64,000 nucleotides of DNA from Marinobacterium lacunae (GCF_000705555.1 NZ_JMQN01000004.1:47143-111142), one strand, 5' to 3'. Numbered from the stretch's first letter, positions 8,899 through 19,165 are shown. The notes: generated from the letters alone by a model not told the origin. A program made the numbers and translations.

Positions 8899-9522
8899 TC
8901 AGAGCTGTGTATGCAAACCACACTCACGCGTTTCAAGCGCTTTTGTCGGATCGAAATAGTCGGTTTCATTGGGCAAACCGTGCTGCGCGAGGTACTCGTC
9001 CATCTGGGCTTCACTCCAGTGGAACAGCGGAGCCACCTTAATCACGCCATCCTTGCTTGCCGTTACAACATCCAATGACTGGCGAAACTCTGTCTGATCC
9101 TTGCGAATGGCATTGAACCACAGATCAGGTGTGAGCTCGGCCAGCGCCCGCTGGAACGGTTCAAGCTTGACCTGACGGGTAAACTCTTCGTGCAACGGAT
9201 CATCGATATCGGGAATACCCTTCATCAGAACGTTACGACGCGCGGCCGTCATCTGCGGAATGTAGGTCACGATGTTCAGATTCAGATCCTGGATCACCTT
9301 TTCGGCGAAACGATAGGTTGCTGATGTGTTGTATCCGGAATCGACCCACAACACCTGAACATCAGGTTTGATCTGCGTAACCATATGCAGGATCACTGCC
9401 TCATAGGGACGAAAGTTCGTCGTCACCAGAGGACGCTTGGCCTGATCCAGCCCCCACTTGATAATCTCCTGAGGGGTTTTACCTGCCAGAGCTGCGTTCG
9501 CAGCCGCCAGATCGATACTCAT
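8899..9522 (-). CDS. cysH: Phosphoadenylyl-sulfate (PAPS) reductase
   Basis: This 207-residue cytoplasmic enzyme reduces PAPS to sulfite with thioredoxin or glutaredoxin. The PP-loop-like fold of the family is seen in VTTNFRPYEAVILHMV and VLWVDSGYNTSATYRFAEK, and the catalytic cysteine lies in the C-terminal ECGLH motif. The two extra cysteine pairs that hold the 4Fe-4S cluster of APS reductases are absent, so PAPS is the expected substrate. It is about 35 residues shorter than the E. coli enzyme, chiefly at the N-terminus. AGGAG lies 7 nt before the ATG. It is the last gene of a tauE-cysI-DUF934-cysH run and needs an APS kinase that is not encoded here. Confidence 0.93.
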   Translation of the reverse strand: MSIDLAAANAALAGKTPQEIIKWGLDQAKRPLVTTNFRPYEAVILHMVTQIKPDVQVLWVDSGYNTSATYRFAEKVIQDLNLNIVTYIPQMTAARRNVLMKGIPDIDDPLHEEFTRQVKLEPFQRALAELTPDLWFNAIRKDQTEFRQSLDVVTASKDGVIKVAPLFHWSEAQMDEYLAQHGLPNETDYFDPTKALETRECGLHTQL

Positions 9523-9537
9523 ATCCTGTCTCCTGAA

Positions 9538-10020
9538 TTAATTCTGCAGGTAAACCGGGCGCGGATCATCCGAACTGCCCTGATAGCGCACACTGATCTC
9601 ACCGAAGGCTTTAAGAAAATCGTCCGAGAACTCTTCATCGGCAAACTCGAATGCATTGAAACCACAACGCTCCATGTACCCAAGCTGGTCACGTGCCGGT
9701 GAGCCCACAGCACGAAGCTCACCCTTGTAGCCTGCTCGACGCAGAATGCGCGCCAACGAGAAACCTCGACCATCACGAAAGGCCGGAAATTCGATGGCAA
9801 TCATTGCGAACAGATCCTTGGATTCGAGTACCGGTGTCAAATCATCATCACCGTTTACTTTCACCGCAATCCGGCCCTTATGCCCCTTGAGGGTCTCGCC
9901 ACACTCGAGATAGAGCGCGAGCGGCAGCAACAGATCAGCGCTTTGCGGCAGCGTCTCAGCCTCTTCCACAAGAAGCCAGCCGTTTTCGTTAACAATCTGT
10001 CGATCAATGAGCAACGGCAT
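9538..10020 (-). CDS. DUF934 protein associated with sulfite reduction
   Basis: A 160-residue protein of the DUF934 family, which is found next to sulfite/nitrite reductase genes in proteobacteria and is thought to assist sulfite reduction; the biochemical role is not established. Conserved features are AIEFPAFRDGRGFSLARILR and the RAVGSPARDQLGYMERCGF region. I take the start at ATG 10020, inside the 3' end of cysI (17-nt overlap), because GGAG lies 7 nt upstream within cysI and the protein then opens MPLLIDRQ as in the family. Tight overlap with cysI and a 15-bp gap to cysH suggest translational coupling in one operon. Confidence 0.88.
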   Translation of the reverse strand: MPLLIDRQIVNENGWLLVEEAETLPQSADLLLPLALYLECGETLKGHKGRIAVKVNGDDDLTPVLESKDLFAMIAIEFPAFRDGRGFSLARILRRAGYKGELRAVGSPARDQLGYMERCGFNAFEFADEEFSDDFLKAFGEISVRYQGSSDDPRPVYLQN

Positions 10021-11662
10021 AGACTTTCTCCTTGAACGGGTCGACACCCACACGGCGCACACACTCGAGGAAGCTTTCCTCGTCGGTGCGCTGCTCGACG
10101 TAGGCTTCCAGAATCTTTTTCAATGTATCGGCGACATCATCGGCGGCTACTGATTTACCCAGCACTTTGCCCAGAGACGCATCTTCGCGATCAGAACCAC
10201 CGATAGTGATCTGATACCAATCCTCGCCCTTCTTATCGACACCGAGAATACCGATATTGCCGACATGGTGATGGCCACACGCGTTGATACAGCCGGACAT
10301 GTTCAGTCGAATATCACCGAGGTCATACAGGTAATCCATATCGTCAAACGCCTGATTGATCTGCTCAGCGATATTCAGGGTTTTGGCGTTTGCCAGTGCA
10401 CAGAAATCGAAGCCCGGGCAGACAATCATATCGGTCAGCGTACCGATATTTGGTCGCGCCATATTGTGCTCGGCCAGCTTCTGCCACACGGCGTACAGGT
10501 CGGCGTTTTTTACATCGGCCAGCACCAGATTCTGCTCGTGGGTCGAACGCGCCTCGCCGAACGAGTACTGCTCGGCCAGGTCAGCAACCACCTCCAGCTG
10601 AAGATCAGTAATATCGCCGGCCGGTGCCAACTGAGGTTTCAGAGACACAACAACACTGCGATAACCTGCCACCTTATGCTCGTGAGTGTTGCGCTCGTAC
10701 CACACACGGAACGCTTCATCACTCTCAAGCTGGCCCTGGAGCGTGGTATCAGCAGCTGCGGAGGCGTCATATTCGAACGGCTGGAAGAAGCCTTTAACGC
10801 GCGCCACTTCGGCATCGGTCAGCGCCAGCTCGCTGCTACGGATAGTGTCCCACTCCGCTTCAACCTCTTCACGGAACGCGTCAATGCCCATCGCCTCAAC
10901 CAAGATCTTGATGCGTGCCTTGTACTTGTTGTCTCTGCGCCCTTTCAGGTTGTAGACACGCAGAATCGCTTCCAGATATGACAGCAAGTCCTGCTTGGCC
11001 AAGAACGGACGAATCTGCTTGCCGATGATGGGGGTACGCCCCAAACCACCGCCGACGAGCACCTCAAAACCGACCTCACCCGCATCGTTTTTCACCAGAT
11101 GCAAACCGATGTCGTGAACCTGGGAGGCCGCACGATCACGCGGGCTACCGGTTACTGCGATCTTGAACTTACGCGGCAGGTATGCAAATTCCGGATGCAG
11201 CGTCGACCACTGGCGAATGATCTCACACCACGGACGCGGATCTTCAAGTTCGTCTGGCGTCACACCGGCGAACGGATCTGTCGTCGTGTTACGAATACAG
11301 TTGCCGGAGGTCTGAATGGCGTGCATCTGCACCTGAGCCAGCTCGGCCAGAATATCCGGCACCTCTTCAAGCTTGGGCCAGTTGAACTGGATATTGGTAC
11401 GGGTAGTGAAATGCCCGTAACCCTTATCATAGGTGCGTGCGATGTGCGCGAGCTTACGCAGCTGCACTGAAGAGATCAGTCCGTAGGGGATGGCAACGCG
11501 CAGCATCGGCGCATGACGCTGGATATACAGGCCATTCATCAGACGCAGAGCCAAAAACTGGTCGTCCGACAGTTCACCCGCCAGGAAGCGCCGGGTCTGA
11601 TCACGGAATTGCTCAACCCGTTCGTCGACGATTTTCTGATCGACTTCGTTATAAATGTACAT
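10004..11662 (-). CDS. cysI: Sulfite reductase hemoprotein subunit
   Basis: This 552-residue siroheme and 4Fe-4S enzyme carries out the six-electron reduction of sulfite to sulfide. The duplicated ferredoxin-like half-domains are visible, with FTTRTNIQFNW in the first and the cluster-ligating cysteines in CPGFDFC and SGCINACGHHHVGNIG in the C-terminal half. Arginines and lysines of the siroheme pocket appear in the N-terminal RVAIPYGL and TTRTNIQ regions. Length matches the single-subunit, probably ferredoxin-type or CysJ-independent form common in pseudomonads and marine gammaproteobacteria; no flavoprotein CysJ gene is present in the window. It overlaps the DUF934 gene and follows tauE. Confidence 0.94.
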   Translation of the reverse strand: MYIYNEVDQKIVDERVEQFRDQTRRFLAGELSDDQFLALRLMNGLYIQRHAPMLRVAIPYGLISSVQLRKLAHIARTYDKGYGHFTTRTNIQFNWPKLEEVPDILAELAQVQMHAIQTSGNCIRNTTTDPFAGVTPDELEDPRPWCEIIRQWSTLHPEFAYLPRKFKIAVTGSPRDRAASQVHDIGLHLVKNDAGEVGFEVLVGGGLGRTPIIGKQIRPFLAKQDLLSYLEAILRVYNLKGRRDNKYKARIKILVEAMGIDAFREEVEAEWDTIRSSELALTDAEVARVKGFFQPFEYDASAAADTTLQGQLESDEAFRVWYERNTHEHKVAGYRSVVVSLKPQLAPAGDITDLQLEVVADLAEQYSFGEARSTHEQNLVLADVKNADLYAVWQKLAEHNMARPNIGTLTDMIVCPGFDFCALANAKTLNIAEQINQAFDDMDYLYDLGDIRLNMSGCINACGHHHVGNIGILGVDKKGEDWYQITIGGSDREDASLGKVLGKSVAADDVADTLKKILEAYVEQRTDEESFLECVRRVGVDPFKEKVYAVAH

Positions 11663-11742
11663 TATTGGCTACCTTCAACCGGGTGTACCCCCGGATCTCT
11701 TAAGGTTCTTTCTTTAATTAACAGGCTTATATCAAGTCAGGC

Positions 11743-12528
11743 TCAGGCCGACAGCACGAAACGCAGTCCGATCGCCATCAACAAGGAGCCCATGATCGGC
11801 TGCATCAAACGCGGCGACAGCCGCGCCCCTATATGACTGCCGACAAAAACACCCGGCAGTGACCCCACCAGAAGATACGCAAGCAACTCCAGATCCACGC
11901 CACCCATCTGATAGTGACCTGCTCCTGCAACCGAGGTCAGGACTACAGCATGAACCAGATCGGTACCCACAATTGCCGGCATGGTCATGCGTGGATAAAG
12001 CACGATCAGTAGCGCAGTCCCAAGGGCACCGGCGCCTACTGACGAGAGCGTCACCATGCCACCCAGGGCAAATCCGGTCGTCACTGTAATCGCCGGGCGC
12101 CACTTGCGCAAACCGGATGTAAAGCCATGATCCTGCATGGATGCGGCGAAATCGCGAATGCGTGAGCGCAGAAACACGGCGATGGATGTCAGCACCAGAG
12201 AGAAGCCAAGCGTCAGGTTCATCAGATACTCGATCTGCTCAAGCCCATCCAGCCCCTCAAGATACCCAAGGGTAATAAGACTGCCCGGCACAGACCCCAT
12301 CAGAAGAAACCCTACAATGCGCCACTGCACTAACTGCTTGCGCGCATAGGACCAGATTCCCCCACACTTAGTGATCGCGGCATACAACAGGTCTGTACTG
12401 ACCGCCACGAACGGCGGTATACCGAACACCACAATCAGTATAGGCGTCATCAGGGCGCCGCCACCGATTCCGGTTAAGCCAACCACCACTCCAACGACCA
12501 ATCCTGCTACTATGTACGCGAACTCCAT
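11743..12528 (-). CDS. TauE/SafE family membrane permease, probable sulfite or sulfonate exporter
   Basis: The 261-residue protein has about eight membrane segments in two similar halves, as usual for TauE/SafE permeases. The first half opens with GLVVGVVVGLTGIGGGALMTP and the second repeats the pattern in GGMVTLSSVGAGALGTALL. The family moves small sulfur anions such as sulfite or sulfoacetate, or other organic anions. Lying 80 bp upstream of cysI on the same strand, it may export excess sulfite formed in the pathway or act in sulfur uptake; direction and substrate cannot be read from the sequence. Confidence 0.85.
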   Translation of the reverse strand: MEFAYIVAGLVVGVVVGLTGIGGGALMTPILIVVFGIPPFVAVSTDLLYAAITKCGGIWSYARKQLVQWRIVGFLLMGSVPGSLITLGYLEGLDGLEQIEYLMNLTLGFSLVLTSIAVFLRSRIRDFAASMQDHGFTSGLRKWRPAITVTTGFALGGMVTLSSVGAGALGTALLIVLYPRMTMPAIVGTDLVHAVVLTSVAGAGHYQMGGVDLELLAYLLVGSLPGVFVGSHIGARLSPRLMQPIMGSLLMAIGLRFVLSA

Positions 12529-12802
12529 GAGCCCAACCCTGTCCTGGATAGAGATAATCAGGCAGCCATGTTAATGGCACATCCATATAACACAAAATAA
12601 TTAATGAGAATTTTGTTATTCTTTTCCGAAATATATCGACATAGCGGGCATGACTACTGCTTATTCGAAAAAGGAATTTTAGAATTTCCATTTATTCTTT
12701 TTGATTTTAAACAAAGTCAGCGATAATCTCATCGCAAAATTGGGACGTGCCGCGCACGCCACGCTCAAAACGATTCAACAACCTATCAGCTTGAAGAAAC
12801 GA
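12529..12802. promoter_or_regulatory. Divergent control region of the sulfate-assimilation genes
   Basis: This 274-bp AT-rich gap separates the divergent tauE-cysI-cysH and cysDN units. It holds long A/T runs and a GATAAT at 12722-12727 that could be a -10 element for cysD. Such divergent cys regions are usually CysB targets, but CysB sites are too loose to call by eye, so I mark only the region. Confidence 0.4.
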
Positions 12803-13723
12803 ATGATGAACCAATTACCGGAACACCGTTTGACACATCTGAAGCAGCTGGAAGCAGAAAGCATCCACATCATCCGCGAAGTGGCGGCGGAATTTGATAA
12901 CCCGGTAATGCTCTACTCCATCGGCAAGGATTCGTCGGTGATGCTGCACCTGGCACGCAAAGCCTTCTACCCGGGAACACCCCCGTTTCCTCTGATGCAT
13001 GTGGATACCACATGGAAGTTCAAGGAGATGATTCAGTTCCGCGACAAGATGGCGCAGGAAGCCGGAATGGACCTGATCGTCCACATCAATCAGGAAGGCG
13101 TCGAGATGGGGATTGGCCCATTCACCCACGGCTCAGCCAAACACACTGATGTGATGAAGACCCAGTCACTGAAGCAGGCGTTGAACAAATATAAGTTCGA
13201 CGCGGCTTTCGGCGGCGCCCGCCGCGATGAAGAGAAATCTCGCGCTAAAGAGCGCGTCTTCTCGTTCCGCGACAAAAACCACCGCTGGGATCCGAAGAAC
13301 CAGCGCCCTGAACTGTGGAACATCTTCAACACCCGTATCGACAAGGGTGAGAGCATCCGCGTATTCCCGCTCTCCAACTGGACCGAGCTCGACATCTGGC
13401 AGTACATCTACCTTGAGAGCATCCCAATCGTACCGCTGTATTACTCCGCTGTTCGTCCAGTCGTTGAGCGCGATGGCATGCTGATCATGGTCGACGACGA
13501 GCGTATGCCGCTGAACGACGGTGAGGTACCGATGATGAAGCCGATCCGGTTCCGTACGCTGGGCTGCTACCCGCTAACCGGTGCGGTTGAATCAGAGGCG
13601 GATACTCTGCCGGAAATTATCCAGGAGATGCTGCTGACAACCACGTCGGAGCGTCAGGGTCGGGCTATCGACCACGATAGCGCAGGCTCCATGGAACAGA
13701 AGAAGATCGAAGGTTATTTCTGA
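12803..13723 (+). CDS. cysD: Sulfate adenylyltransferase subunit 2
   Basis: CysD, 306 residues, is the ATP pyrophosphatase subunit that forms adenosine phosphosulfate (APS) from ATP and sulfate together with CysN. The PP-loop [20 protein letters not shown] lies near residue 40, followed by the conserved [11 protein letters not shown] and the [20 protein letters not shown] signature. The start is taken at the tandem ATG 12803/12806 because family members begin close to [14 protein letters not shown]; the open frame upstream shows no homology. It is followed by cysN after 66 bp and both read away from cysI. Confidence 0.95.
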   Translation: MMNQLPEHRLTHLKQLEAESIHIIREVAAEFDNPVMLYSIGKDSSVMLHLARKAFYPGTPPFPLMHVDTTWKFKEMIQFRDKMAQEAGMDLIVHINQEGVEMGIGPFTHGSAKHTDVMKTQSLKQALNKYKFDAAFGGARRDEEKSRAKERVFSFRDKNHRWDPKNQRPELWNIFNTRIDKGESIRVFPLSNWTELDIWQYIYLESIPIVPLYYSAVRPVVERDGMLIMVDDERMPLNDGEVPMMKPIRFRTLGCYPLTGAVESEADTLPEIIQEMLLTTTSERQGRAIDHDSAGSMEQKKIEGYF

Positions 13724-13789
13724 TCCCCGATCACGGGTTGATCGAGACCAACATTTCGCCTGACACAGATTTCGAACGAGTAGAGATAT

Positions 13790-15484
13790 ATGAGCCACCA
13801 ATCCGAACTGATCGCTGACGATATCGAAGCGTACCTGCACCAGCACGAGAACAAGGAACTGCTTCGTTTCCTGACCTGCGGCAGCGTTGACGACGGCAAG
13901 TCCACACTGATCGGACGCCTTCTGCACGACTCCAAAATGATCTACGAAGACCAGCTCGCTGCCATCCAGTCGGACAGCAAAAAAGTCGGCACCACCGGCG
14001 AAGAGATCGACCTGGCACTGCTGGTTGACGGCTTGCAGGCAGAGCGCGAACAAGGCATCACGATCGATGTTGCGTACCGCTACTTCTCCACCGCCAAGCG
14101 CAAATTTATCATTGCCGATACCCCGGGACATGAGCAGTACACCCGCAACATGGCCACTGGAGCCTCGACCTGCGATCTGGCGATTATCCTGATCGACGCC
14201 CGTCATGGTGTTCAGGTACAGACACGCCGCCACAGCTTTATCGTCTCCCTGCTGGGCATCAAGCATACAATCGTGGCCATCAACAAGATGGATCTGGTCG
14301 ATTTCAGCGAAGAGCGCTTCGAACAGATCAAGCAGGATTACATGCAGTTTGCAGAGCAGCTCGACCTGCCTGACATTCGTTTTGTGCCGATCTCCGCACT
14401 CAAGGGCGATAACGTTGTAAACGCGTCCGAGAGCACGCCCTGGTATGCTGGCGACCCCCTGATGGCACTGCTTGAAAACATCGAGATTGCCAGCGATATC
14501 AACATAGAGGCGCTGCGTTTCCCCGTTCAGTACGTTAACCGCCCGAACCTGAACTTCCGCGGCTATTGCGGCACCCTCACCTCCGGCATCGTACGCCCGG
14601 GTGATGAAATCACCGTGCTGCCATCCGGAAAGTCGAGCAAGGTTAAGTCAATCGTCACCTTCGACGGAGAGCTTCAAGAAGCCTTCCCGCCGATGTCGGT
14701 TACGCTGACACTGGAAGATGAGATCGATATCTCCCGTGGCGACCTGATCGTACACAAGCATCACAAGCCAGACGTTTGTCGCCGGTTTGACGCCCATCTT
14801 GTTTGGATGTCCGAGCAGGAACTGGTACCGGGACGCACCTACGATATCAAACTGGCCGCTTCACGCAGTGCCGGTAGCGTGACGGCTATCCGTCACCGCA
14901 TTGACGTGAACACCATGGAGCACTCTCCGGCCGCGACCCTGGGCCTGAACGAGATCGCCCGTGTCGAGATCGACGTTGAGCGCGAACTGGTTGCTGACGA
15001 CTATCGCGAACATGCAGGCACCGGCGCCTTCATCATCGTCGATCGACTGAGCAACGCCACAGTCGCGGCCGGCATGATCATCGCGGGTGACTTCTCAGCT
15101 GAGGACGACTCCATTTATGTCACTTCCGCAATCGGCACCGAAGAGCGTGCGCGCCGCTTTGGTCAGCACCCGACAATCGTAAGCATCGAAGCTGGCGACA
15201 ACAGCACCGCTTTGCTGTACACGCTTGAGAAACGCCTCTTCGACCGCGGCCGTATGCCGCTGGTTGTTTCGAAAGCTAACCTGCCGACGGCGGAAGGCTC
15301 TGCACCTGCACTCAGTGCCGCTCTCAAAGATCAGGGCTTTATTGTGCTGACCGATGTCAACGCGGAAGGCGCTCTCACGGCTTCATACTCGAAAGATGCC
15401 GACATCGCGCTGAATGCAGACCAAAGCGCAGGCGCTCAGGTTGACAGCATCATCAAGGCTCTGGCAAACGCCAACCTGATCTGA
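13790..15484 (+). CDS. cysN: Sulfate adenylyltransferase subunit 1 with degenerate APS-kinase-like tail
   Basis: CysN is the GTPase that drives APS synthesis by CysD. The G1 loop [16 protein letters not shown]3 [12 protein letters not shown] and G4 NKMD are intact, followed by EF-Tu-like beta-barrel domains. At 564 residues it is about 90 longer than E. coli CysN. The extra C-terminal part, from about residue 455, aligns by eye with the APS kinase domain of CysNC fusions: [20 protein letters not shown] sits where GLSGSGKST would be, then [10 protein letters not shown] matches the following helix. The P-loop lysine and glycines are gone, so kinase activity is not expected. PAPS-dependent CysH implies that a working CysC is encoded elsewhere. 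Confidence 0.93.
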   Translation: MSHQSELIADDIEAYLHQHENKELLRFLTCGSVDDGKSTLIGRLLHDSKMIYEDQLAAIQSDSKKVGTTGEEIDLALLVDGLQAEREQGITIDVAYRYFSTAKRKFIIADTPGHEQYTRNMATGASTCDLAIILIDARHGVQVQTRRHSFIVSLLGIKHTIVAINKMDLVDFSEERFEQIKQDYMQFAEQLDLPDIRFVPISALKGDNVVNASESTPWYAGDPLMALLENIEIASDINIEALRFPVQYVNRPNLNFRGYCGTLTSGIVRPGDEITVLPSGKSSKVKSIVTFDGELQEAFPPMSVTLTLEDEIDISRGDLIVHKHHKPDVCRRFDAHLVWMSEQELVPGRTYDIKLAASRSAGSVTAIRHRIDVNTMEHSPAATLGLNEIARVEIDVERELVADDYREHAGTGAFIIVDRLSNATVAAGMIIAGDFSAEDDSIYVTSAIGTEERARRFGQHPTIVSIEAGDNSTALLYTLEKRLFDRGRMPLVVSKANLPTAEGSAPALSAALKDQGFIVLTDVNAEGALTASYSKDADIALNADQSAGAQVDSIIKALANANLI

Positions 15485-15532
15485 TCGCCGACACCGGCAG
15501 CCACAAACGGGATACCCGCCCGTTGTCGATAT

Positions 15533-15569
15533 GGCTAAGCCCGGATCTCGCTGAGATCCGGGCTTAGCC
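15533..15569 (+). terminator. Strong hairpin after cysN
   Basis: A perfect 17-bp stem (GGCTAAGCCCGGATCTC with its complement) around a 3-nt loop lies 48 bp after cysN and 80 bp before rnfA. It separates the sulfate and Rnf operons. No T-run follows, but the stem is long enough to be a convincing terminator. Confidence 0.75.
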
Positions 15570-15648
15570 TATTCCGCAAAATTGGGTAAAATCGCAGGTT
15601 TCCTAACGAGCGGTCGCACTGCATGCGGCCAGAGGTTCGACAGGCGTT

Positions 15649-16230
15649 ATGACCGACTTTCTACTCATCTTGATCAGTACCGTACTGGTCAACAACTTCG
15701 TACTGGTCCAGTTTCTGGGACTTTGCCCCTTTATGGGCGTGTCCAACAAGTTGGAAACGGCAATGGGTATGTCGCTGGCGACAACATTCGTACTCACACT
15801 GTCGTCGGTATGCAGTTATCTGGTCTACACCTACCTGCTTAAGCCATTCGATCTGACCTATCTGCAGACTATTTCATTCATTCTTGTAATCGCGGTTGTG
15901 GTCCAGTTCACCGAAATGGTGGTGCACAAGACCAGTCCTCTGCTTTACAAACTGCTGGGCATATTCCTGCCCCTGATTACCACCAACTGCGCAGTATTGG
16001 GTGTTGCCCTACTCAACATCAAGAAGCAGAACGACTTCATCCAGTCGATCGGTTACGGCTTCGGCGCGGCCGTTGGTTTCTCACTGGCACTGGTACTGTT
16101 TTCTGCAATTCGCGAACGGGTTGCCGTGGCCGACGTACCGGTGCCGTTCAAGGGCGCCGCGATCGGCATGGTCACAGCAGGCCTGATGTCACTGGCCTTT
16201 ATGGGATTCACCGGCTTGGTACGGTTCTGA
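15649..16230 (+). CDS. rnfA: Rnf electron transport complex subunit RnfA
   Basis: RnfA, 193 residues, is an inner-membrane subunit of the Rnf complex, which couples electron flow between ferredoxin and NADH to Na+ or H+ movement. Six membrane helices are evident. The conserved cysteines that bind the membrane 2Fe-2S cluster shared with RnfE are in [14 protein letters not shown] and [12 protein letters not shown]. It opens the operon rnfABCDGE; rnfB follows after 13 bp with CAGGAG as its ribosome binding site. Confidence 0.95.
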   Translation: MTDFLLILISTVLVNNFVLVQFLGLCPFMGVSNKLETAMGMSLATTFVLTLSSVCSYLVYTYLLKPFDLTYLQTISFILVIAVVVQFTEMVVHKTSPLLYKLLGIFLPLITTNCAVLGVALLNIKKQNDFIQSIGYGFGAAVGFSLALVLFSAIRERVAVADVPVPFKGAAIGMVTAGLMSLAFMGFTGLVRF

Positions 16231-16243
16231 TACAGGAGTTGAA

Positions 16244-16840
16244 ATGAGCACCGTACTAACCGCCATTATCGTACTGTTCCTGCTTGCGGCCGTTTTTGGC
16301 ATCGTTTTGGGATACGCATCCGTGCGCTTCAAGGTCGAGGGTAACCCCATAGTCGACCAGATAGACGCCATCCTGCCCCAGACCCAGTGCGGCCAGTGCG
16401 GCTATCCGGGCTGCCGCCCCTACGCTGAAGCAATCGCCGGCGGCGATGCTATCAACAAGTGCCCGCCGGGCGGCCAGAGCACCATCGATGCCCTGGCAGA
16501 CCTGCTTGATGTAGAAGCCGTGCCCCTGGATGCCGAGCATGGGGAAGAGAAGCCCCGGTCTGTGGCCTATATCCGCGAGGATGAGTGCATCGGTTGCACA
16601 AAATGCATACAAGCCTGCCCTGTCGATGCAATCCTCGGCGCTGCCAAGCAGATGCACACCGTGATCACCAGCGAATGCACAGGCTGTGACCTGTGCGTCG
16701 AGCCCTGCCCTGTTGACTGTATCGACATGATTCCGATCGAAACCACACCGAATACCTGGAAATGGCCGGAGCCACCTAGCCCAATGCAACTGATCGCCAC
16801 CGACCGGGGCCGCGGTTTATCCGCTTCGGAGGCCCACTGA
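16244..16840 (+). CDS. rnfB: Rnf complex iron-sulfur subunit RnfB
   Basis: RnfB, 198 residues, is the ferredoxin-like entry or exit point for electrons. An N-terminal membrane helix ([20 protein letters not shown]) anchors it. A CxxCxxxxC cluster motif follows ([17 protein letters not shown], with a fourth cysteine in KCPPGG), then two 4Fe-4S ferredoxin motifs: [12 protein letters not shown] and [12 protein letters not shown]. Length and order match the family. Its stop codon overlaps the rnfC start by one base (TGATG). Confidence 0.95.
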   Translation: MSTVLTAIIVLFLLAAVFGIVLGYASVRFKVEGNPIVDQIDAILPQTQCGQCGYPGCRPYAEAIAGGDAINKCPPGGQSTIDALADLLDVEAVPLDAEHGEEKPRSVAYIREDECIGCTKCIQACPVDAILGAAKQMHTVITSECTGCDLCVEPCPVDCIDMIPIETTPNTWKWPEPPSPMQLIATDRGRGLSASEAH

Positions 16841-19140
16841 TGTCCAAGGTATTTGCTTTCCACGGCGGCATCCACCCACCGGAAAACAAGAAACAGTCTA
16901 CGCGTGCGCCGATCTCTAAAGCACCTGTACCCGATAAGCTGGTACTGCCGATGCAGCAGCATATCGGCGGCCCCTCTTTGCCGCTGGTAAAAGTGGGCGA
17001 CACTGTTCTCAAGGGGCAAATGATCGCCGAACCGATCAGCCGCATCAGTGCATCCATTCACGCCCCCACCTCGGGCAAGGTAGTGGATATAGCGGAATAC
17101 CCGATTCCTCACGCCTCAGGCCTAAGTGCAGAGTGTATTGTCATTGAGGCTGACGGCGAAGACCGCTGGATCGAACATCAGGGCCTTGGCGATTACAAGC
17201 AGCTAAAACGCACTGACCTGATCGAACACATTCGCGCCAGCGGCATAGCTGGCATGGGCGGTGCCGGCTTCCCAACCGACGTAAAGCTGCACCTCAGCGA
17301 AGATCATATCGTCAATACGCTGATCATCAACGCTGCCGAGTGCGAGCCTTATATCACGGCCGATGACATGCTGATGCGCGAGCGTGCTCACGAAGTACTG
17401 GGCGGCATCGAGATCATCGCCCACATACTGAGGCCCAGCCATGTCCTGATCGGCATCGAGGACAACAAACCCAACGCGATCCACGCATTAGAGGCTGTAC
17501 TCAAGCACACCGACCTCAACATCGACATCGTGGTGGTTCCGACCAAATACCCCTCCGGCGGTGAACGCCAGTTGATCAAGCTGCTGACCGATATCGAAGT
17601 ACCCAGTGGACGCATCCCTGCCGACATCGGCATCGTCTGCCAGAACGTCGGCACAACAGCGGCTATATATCGTGCTGTACATTTCGGTGAGCCGCTGATT
17701 TCACGCATCGTGACTGTTACAGGGGATGCCGTACGTCACCCCAAAAATCTGGAGGCGCTGATCGGCACACCGTTCAGCACTCTGCTTGAAGCCTGCGACG
17801 TTCGCCCCGAGGCACTGTCCAAGCTTGTCATGGGCGGACCCATGATGGGCGTGACAGTTGAGAATGATCAGATTCCGCTGATCAAAACCACTAACTGCCT
17901 GATTGCCGCCACCGAGCACGAAATGCCGGCCGCACCGCCCACTCAGGCCTGCATCCGTTGCGGCATGTGCGAGCAGGCCTGCCCTGCGGAGCTGTTGCCA
18001 CAGCAACTTTACTGGTTCGCAAAGGGACGGGAGTTCGAGAAGGCCAAACACCACAACCTGTTCGATTGCATCGAATGCGGTGCCTGTGCCTACGTCTGCC
18101 CTAGCAGTATACCGCTGGTGCAGTACTACCGATTCGCAAAATCGGAAATCAGAACCGAAGAGCGCGATCAACAGAAAGCGGACCACGCCCGCCAGCGCTT
18201 CGAAGCGCGTCAGGCACGCCTTGAGCAGGAGGCCGCAGAGAAAGAGGCTCGCCGCAAGGCCCGCGCCGCCGAGGCAGCCAAGGCGCAAAGCCAAAAAACA
18301 GCCGTACAGAGCAGCGAAGCCGCAGCCCCTGAAACGGCAGCACCGGATGCCAAGCAGCTGAAGACCGCGGCTGCCGTTGCACGCACCAAGCTCAAGAAAG
18401 CGCAGAAAGCCTATGACGAAGCCGCCGCACTAAATGCCGACAATCTTGCAGAGCTCGAAGCAGCCCTCAATGAAGCCCGCAGCAAGGCTGATGAAGCGGA
18501 AAAAGCGTTAGCCAGCAGCGCCTCCTCTGGCAGCGAAGGCGGTGACGACCAGTCCAAACAGCTAAAAATAGCCGCGGCCGTCGCGAGAACCAAGCTGAAA
18601 AAGGCACAGGACGCGCTCAAGAACGCCGAGGACAAGGGCCTCGACGGAGTCGACAAACTTCGTGCCACCGTCGCCACTCTTGAGCAGAAGGCAAACGAAG
18701 CTCAGCAAGCATACGAGAAAGCCGAGGCCAGCGGCACGGATAAGGCACCGGTCGAGGTTGATATCAAGGCGCTCAAGCAGCAAGTATCAATCATGCGCAC
18801 CAAGCTGAAAAAGGCCGAGTCTGCTATCGATAATTGCGAAGACGAAGCGGATAAGACCCGCCTTGGCCAAGAGGTTGAAGAGCTCAAGAAGCGCTTCGAG
18901 CAAGCCACCGCACAGTTCGACAAAGCCGAGCAGGTACTGGTTGAGCGTGCAGCCCAAGCCGGTATCGACCTAAAACAATTGCGTATTGATGCCGCCATGG
19001 CCAGAGCCGCTGTCACCAAAGGTGAGCGCTCTTTGAGCAAGGCCGAAAGCGACGAAGAACGCAGTCAGATCGAGCAGGATCTGGTAGCCGCGCGCAGCAA
19101 AGCTGAAGCGCTAAACCAGACACTGAGCCAGTATGAATAA
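16840..19140 (+). CDS. rnfC: Rnf complex subunit RnfC with repeat-rich C-terminal extension
   Basis: RnfC is the peripheral NADH- and FMN-binding subunit. The core (residues 1 to about 440) has the nucleotide-binding region GIAGMGGAGFPTDVKL and two 4Fe-4S motifs, CIRCGMCEQACP and CIECGACAYVCP. The rest, to residue 766, is an alanine-, lysine- and glutamate-rich tail predicted as long helix or coiled coil. It contains four copies of a unit of 67 to 71 residues, marked by LKxAAAVARTKLKKAQ-like cores near 18355, 18562, 18772 and 18973. Such tails occur in gammaproteobacterial RnfC proteins and vary in repeat number; their function is unknown. Confidence 0.95.
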   Translation: MSKVFAFHGGIHPPENKKQSTRAPISKAPVPDKLVLPMQQHIGGPSLPLVKVGDTVLKGQMIAEPISRISASIHAPTSGKVVDIAEYPIPHASGLSAECIVIEADGEDRWIEHQGLGDYKQLKRTDLIEHIRASGIAGMGGAGFPTDVKLHLSEDHIVNTLIINAAECEPYITADDMLMRERAHEVLGGIEIIAHILRPSHVLIGIEDNKPNAIHALEAVLKHTDLNIDIVVVPTKYPSGGERQLIKLLTDIEVPSGRIPADIGIVCQNVGTTAAIYRAVHFGEPLISRIVTVTGDAVRHPKNLEALIGTPFSTLLEACDVRPEALSKLVMGGPMMGVTVENDQIPLIKTTNCLIAATEHEMPAAPPTQACIRCGMCEQACPAELLPQQLYWFAKGREFEKAKHHNLFDCIECGACAYVCPSSIPLVQYYRFAKSEIRTEERDQQKADHARQRFEARQARLEQEAAEKEARRKARAAEAAKAQSQKTAVQSSEAAAPETAAPDAKQLKTAAAVARTKLKKAQKAYDEAAALNADNLAELEAALNEARSKADEAEKALASSASSGSEGGDDQSKQLKIAAAVARTKLKKAQDALKNAEDKGLDGVDKLRATVATLEQKANEAQQAYEKAEASGTDKAPVEVDIKALKQQVSIMRTKLKKAESAIDNCEDEADKTRLGQEVEELKKRFEQATAQFDKAEQVLVERAAQAGIDLKQLRIDAAMARAAVTKGERSLSKAESDEERSQIEQDLVAARSKAEALNQTLSQYE

Positions 19141-19165
19141 CACTTTATCCAAGGATCTGTGATCA

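Noticed and set aside
10265..10981. A 238-codon plus-strand frame opposite cysI
   Set aside because: It is fully antisense to an unmistakable sulfite reductase gene and shows no domain.
15150..15484. Functional CysNC fusion with active APS kinase
   Set aside because: The GxSGSGKST P-loop is absent and the domain is about half the usual length.
18149..19040. Several long minus-strand frames opposite the rnfC tail
   Set aside because: They arise from the repetitive, GC-rich Ala/Lys codons of the RnfC repeats and have no start signals or homology.
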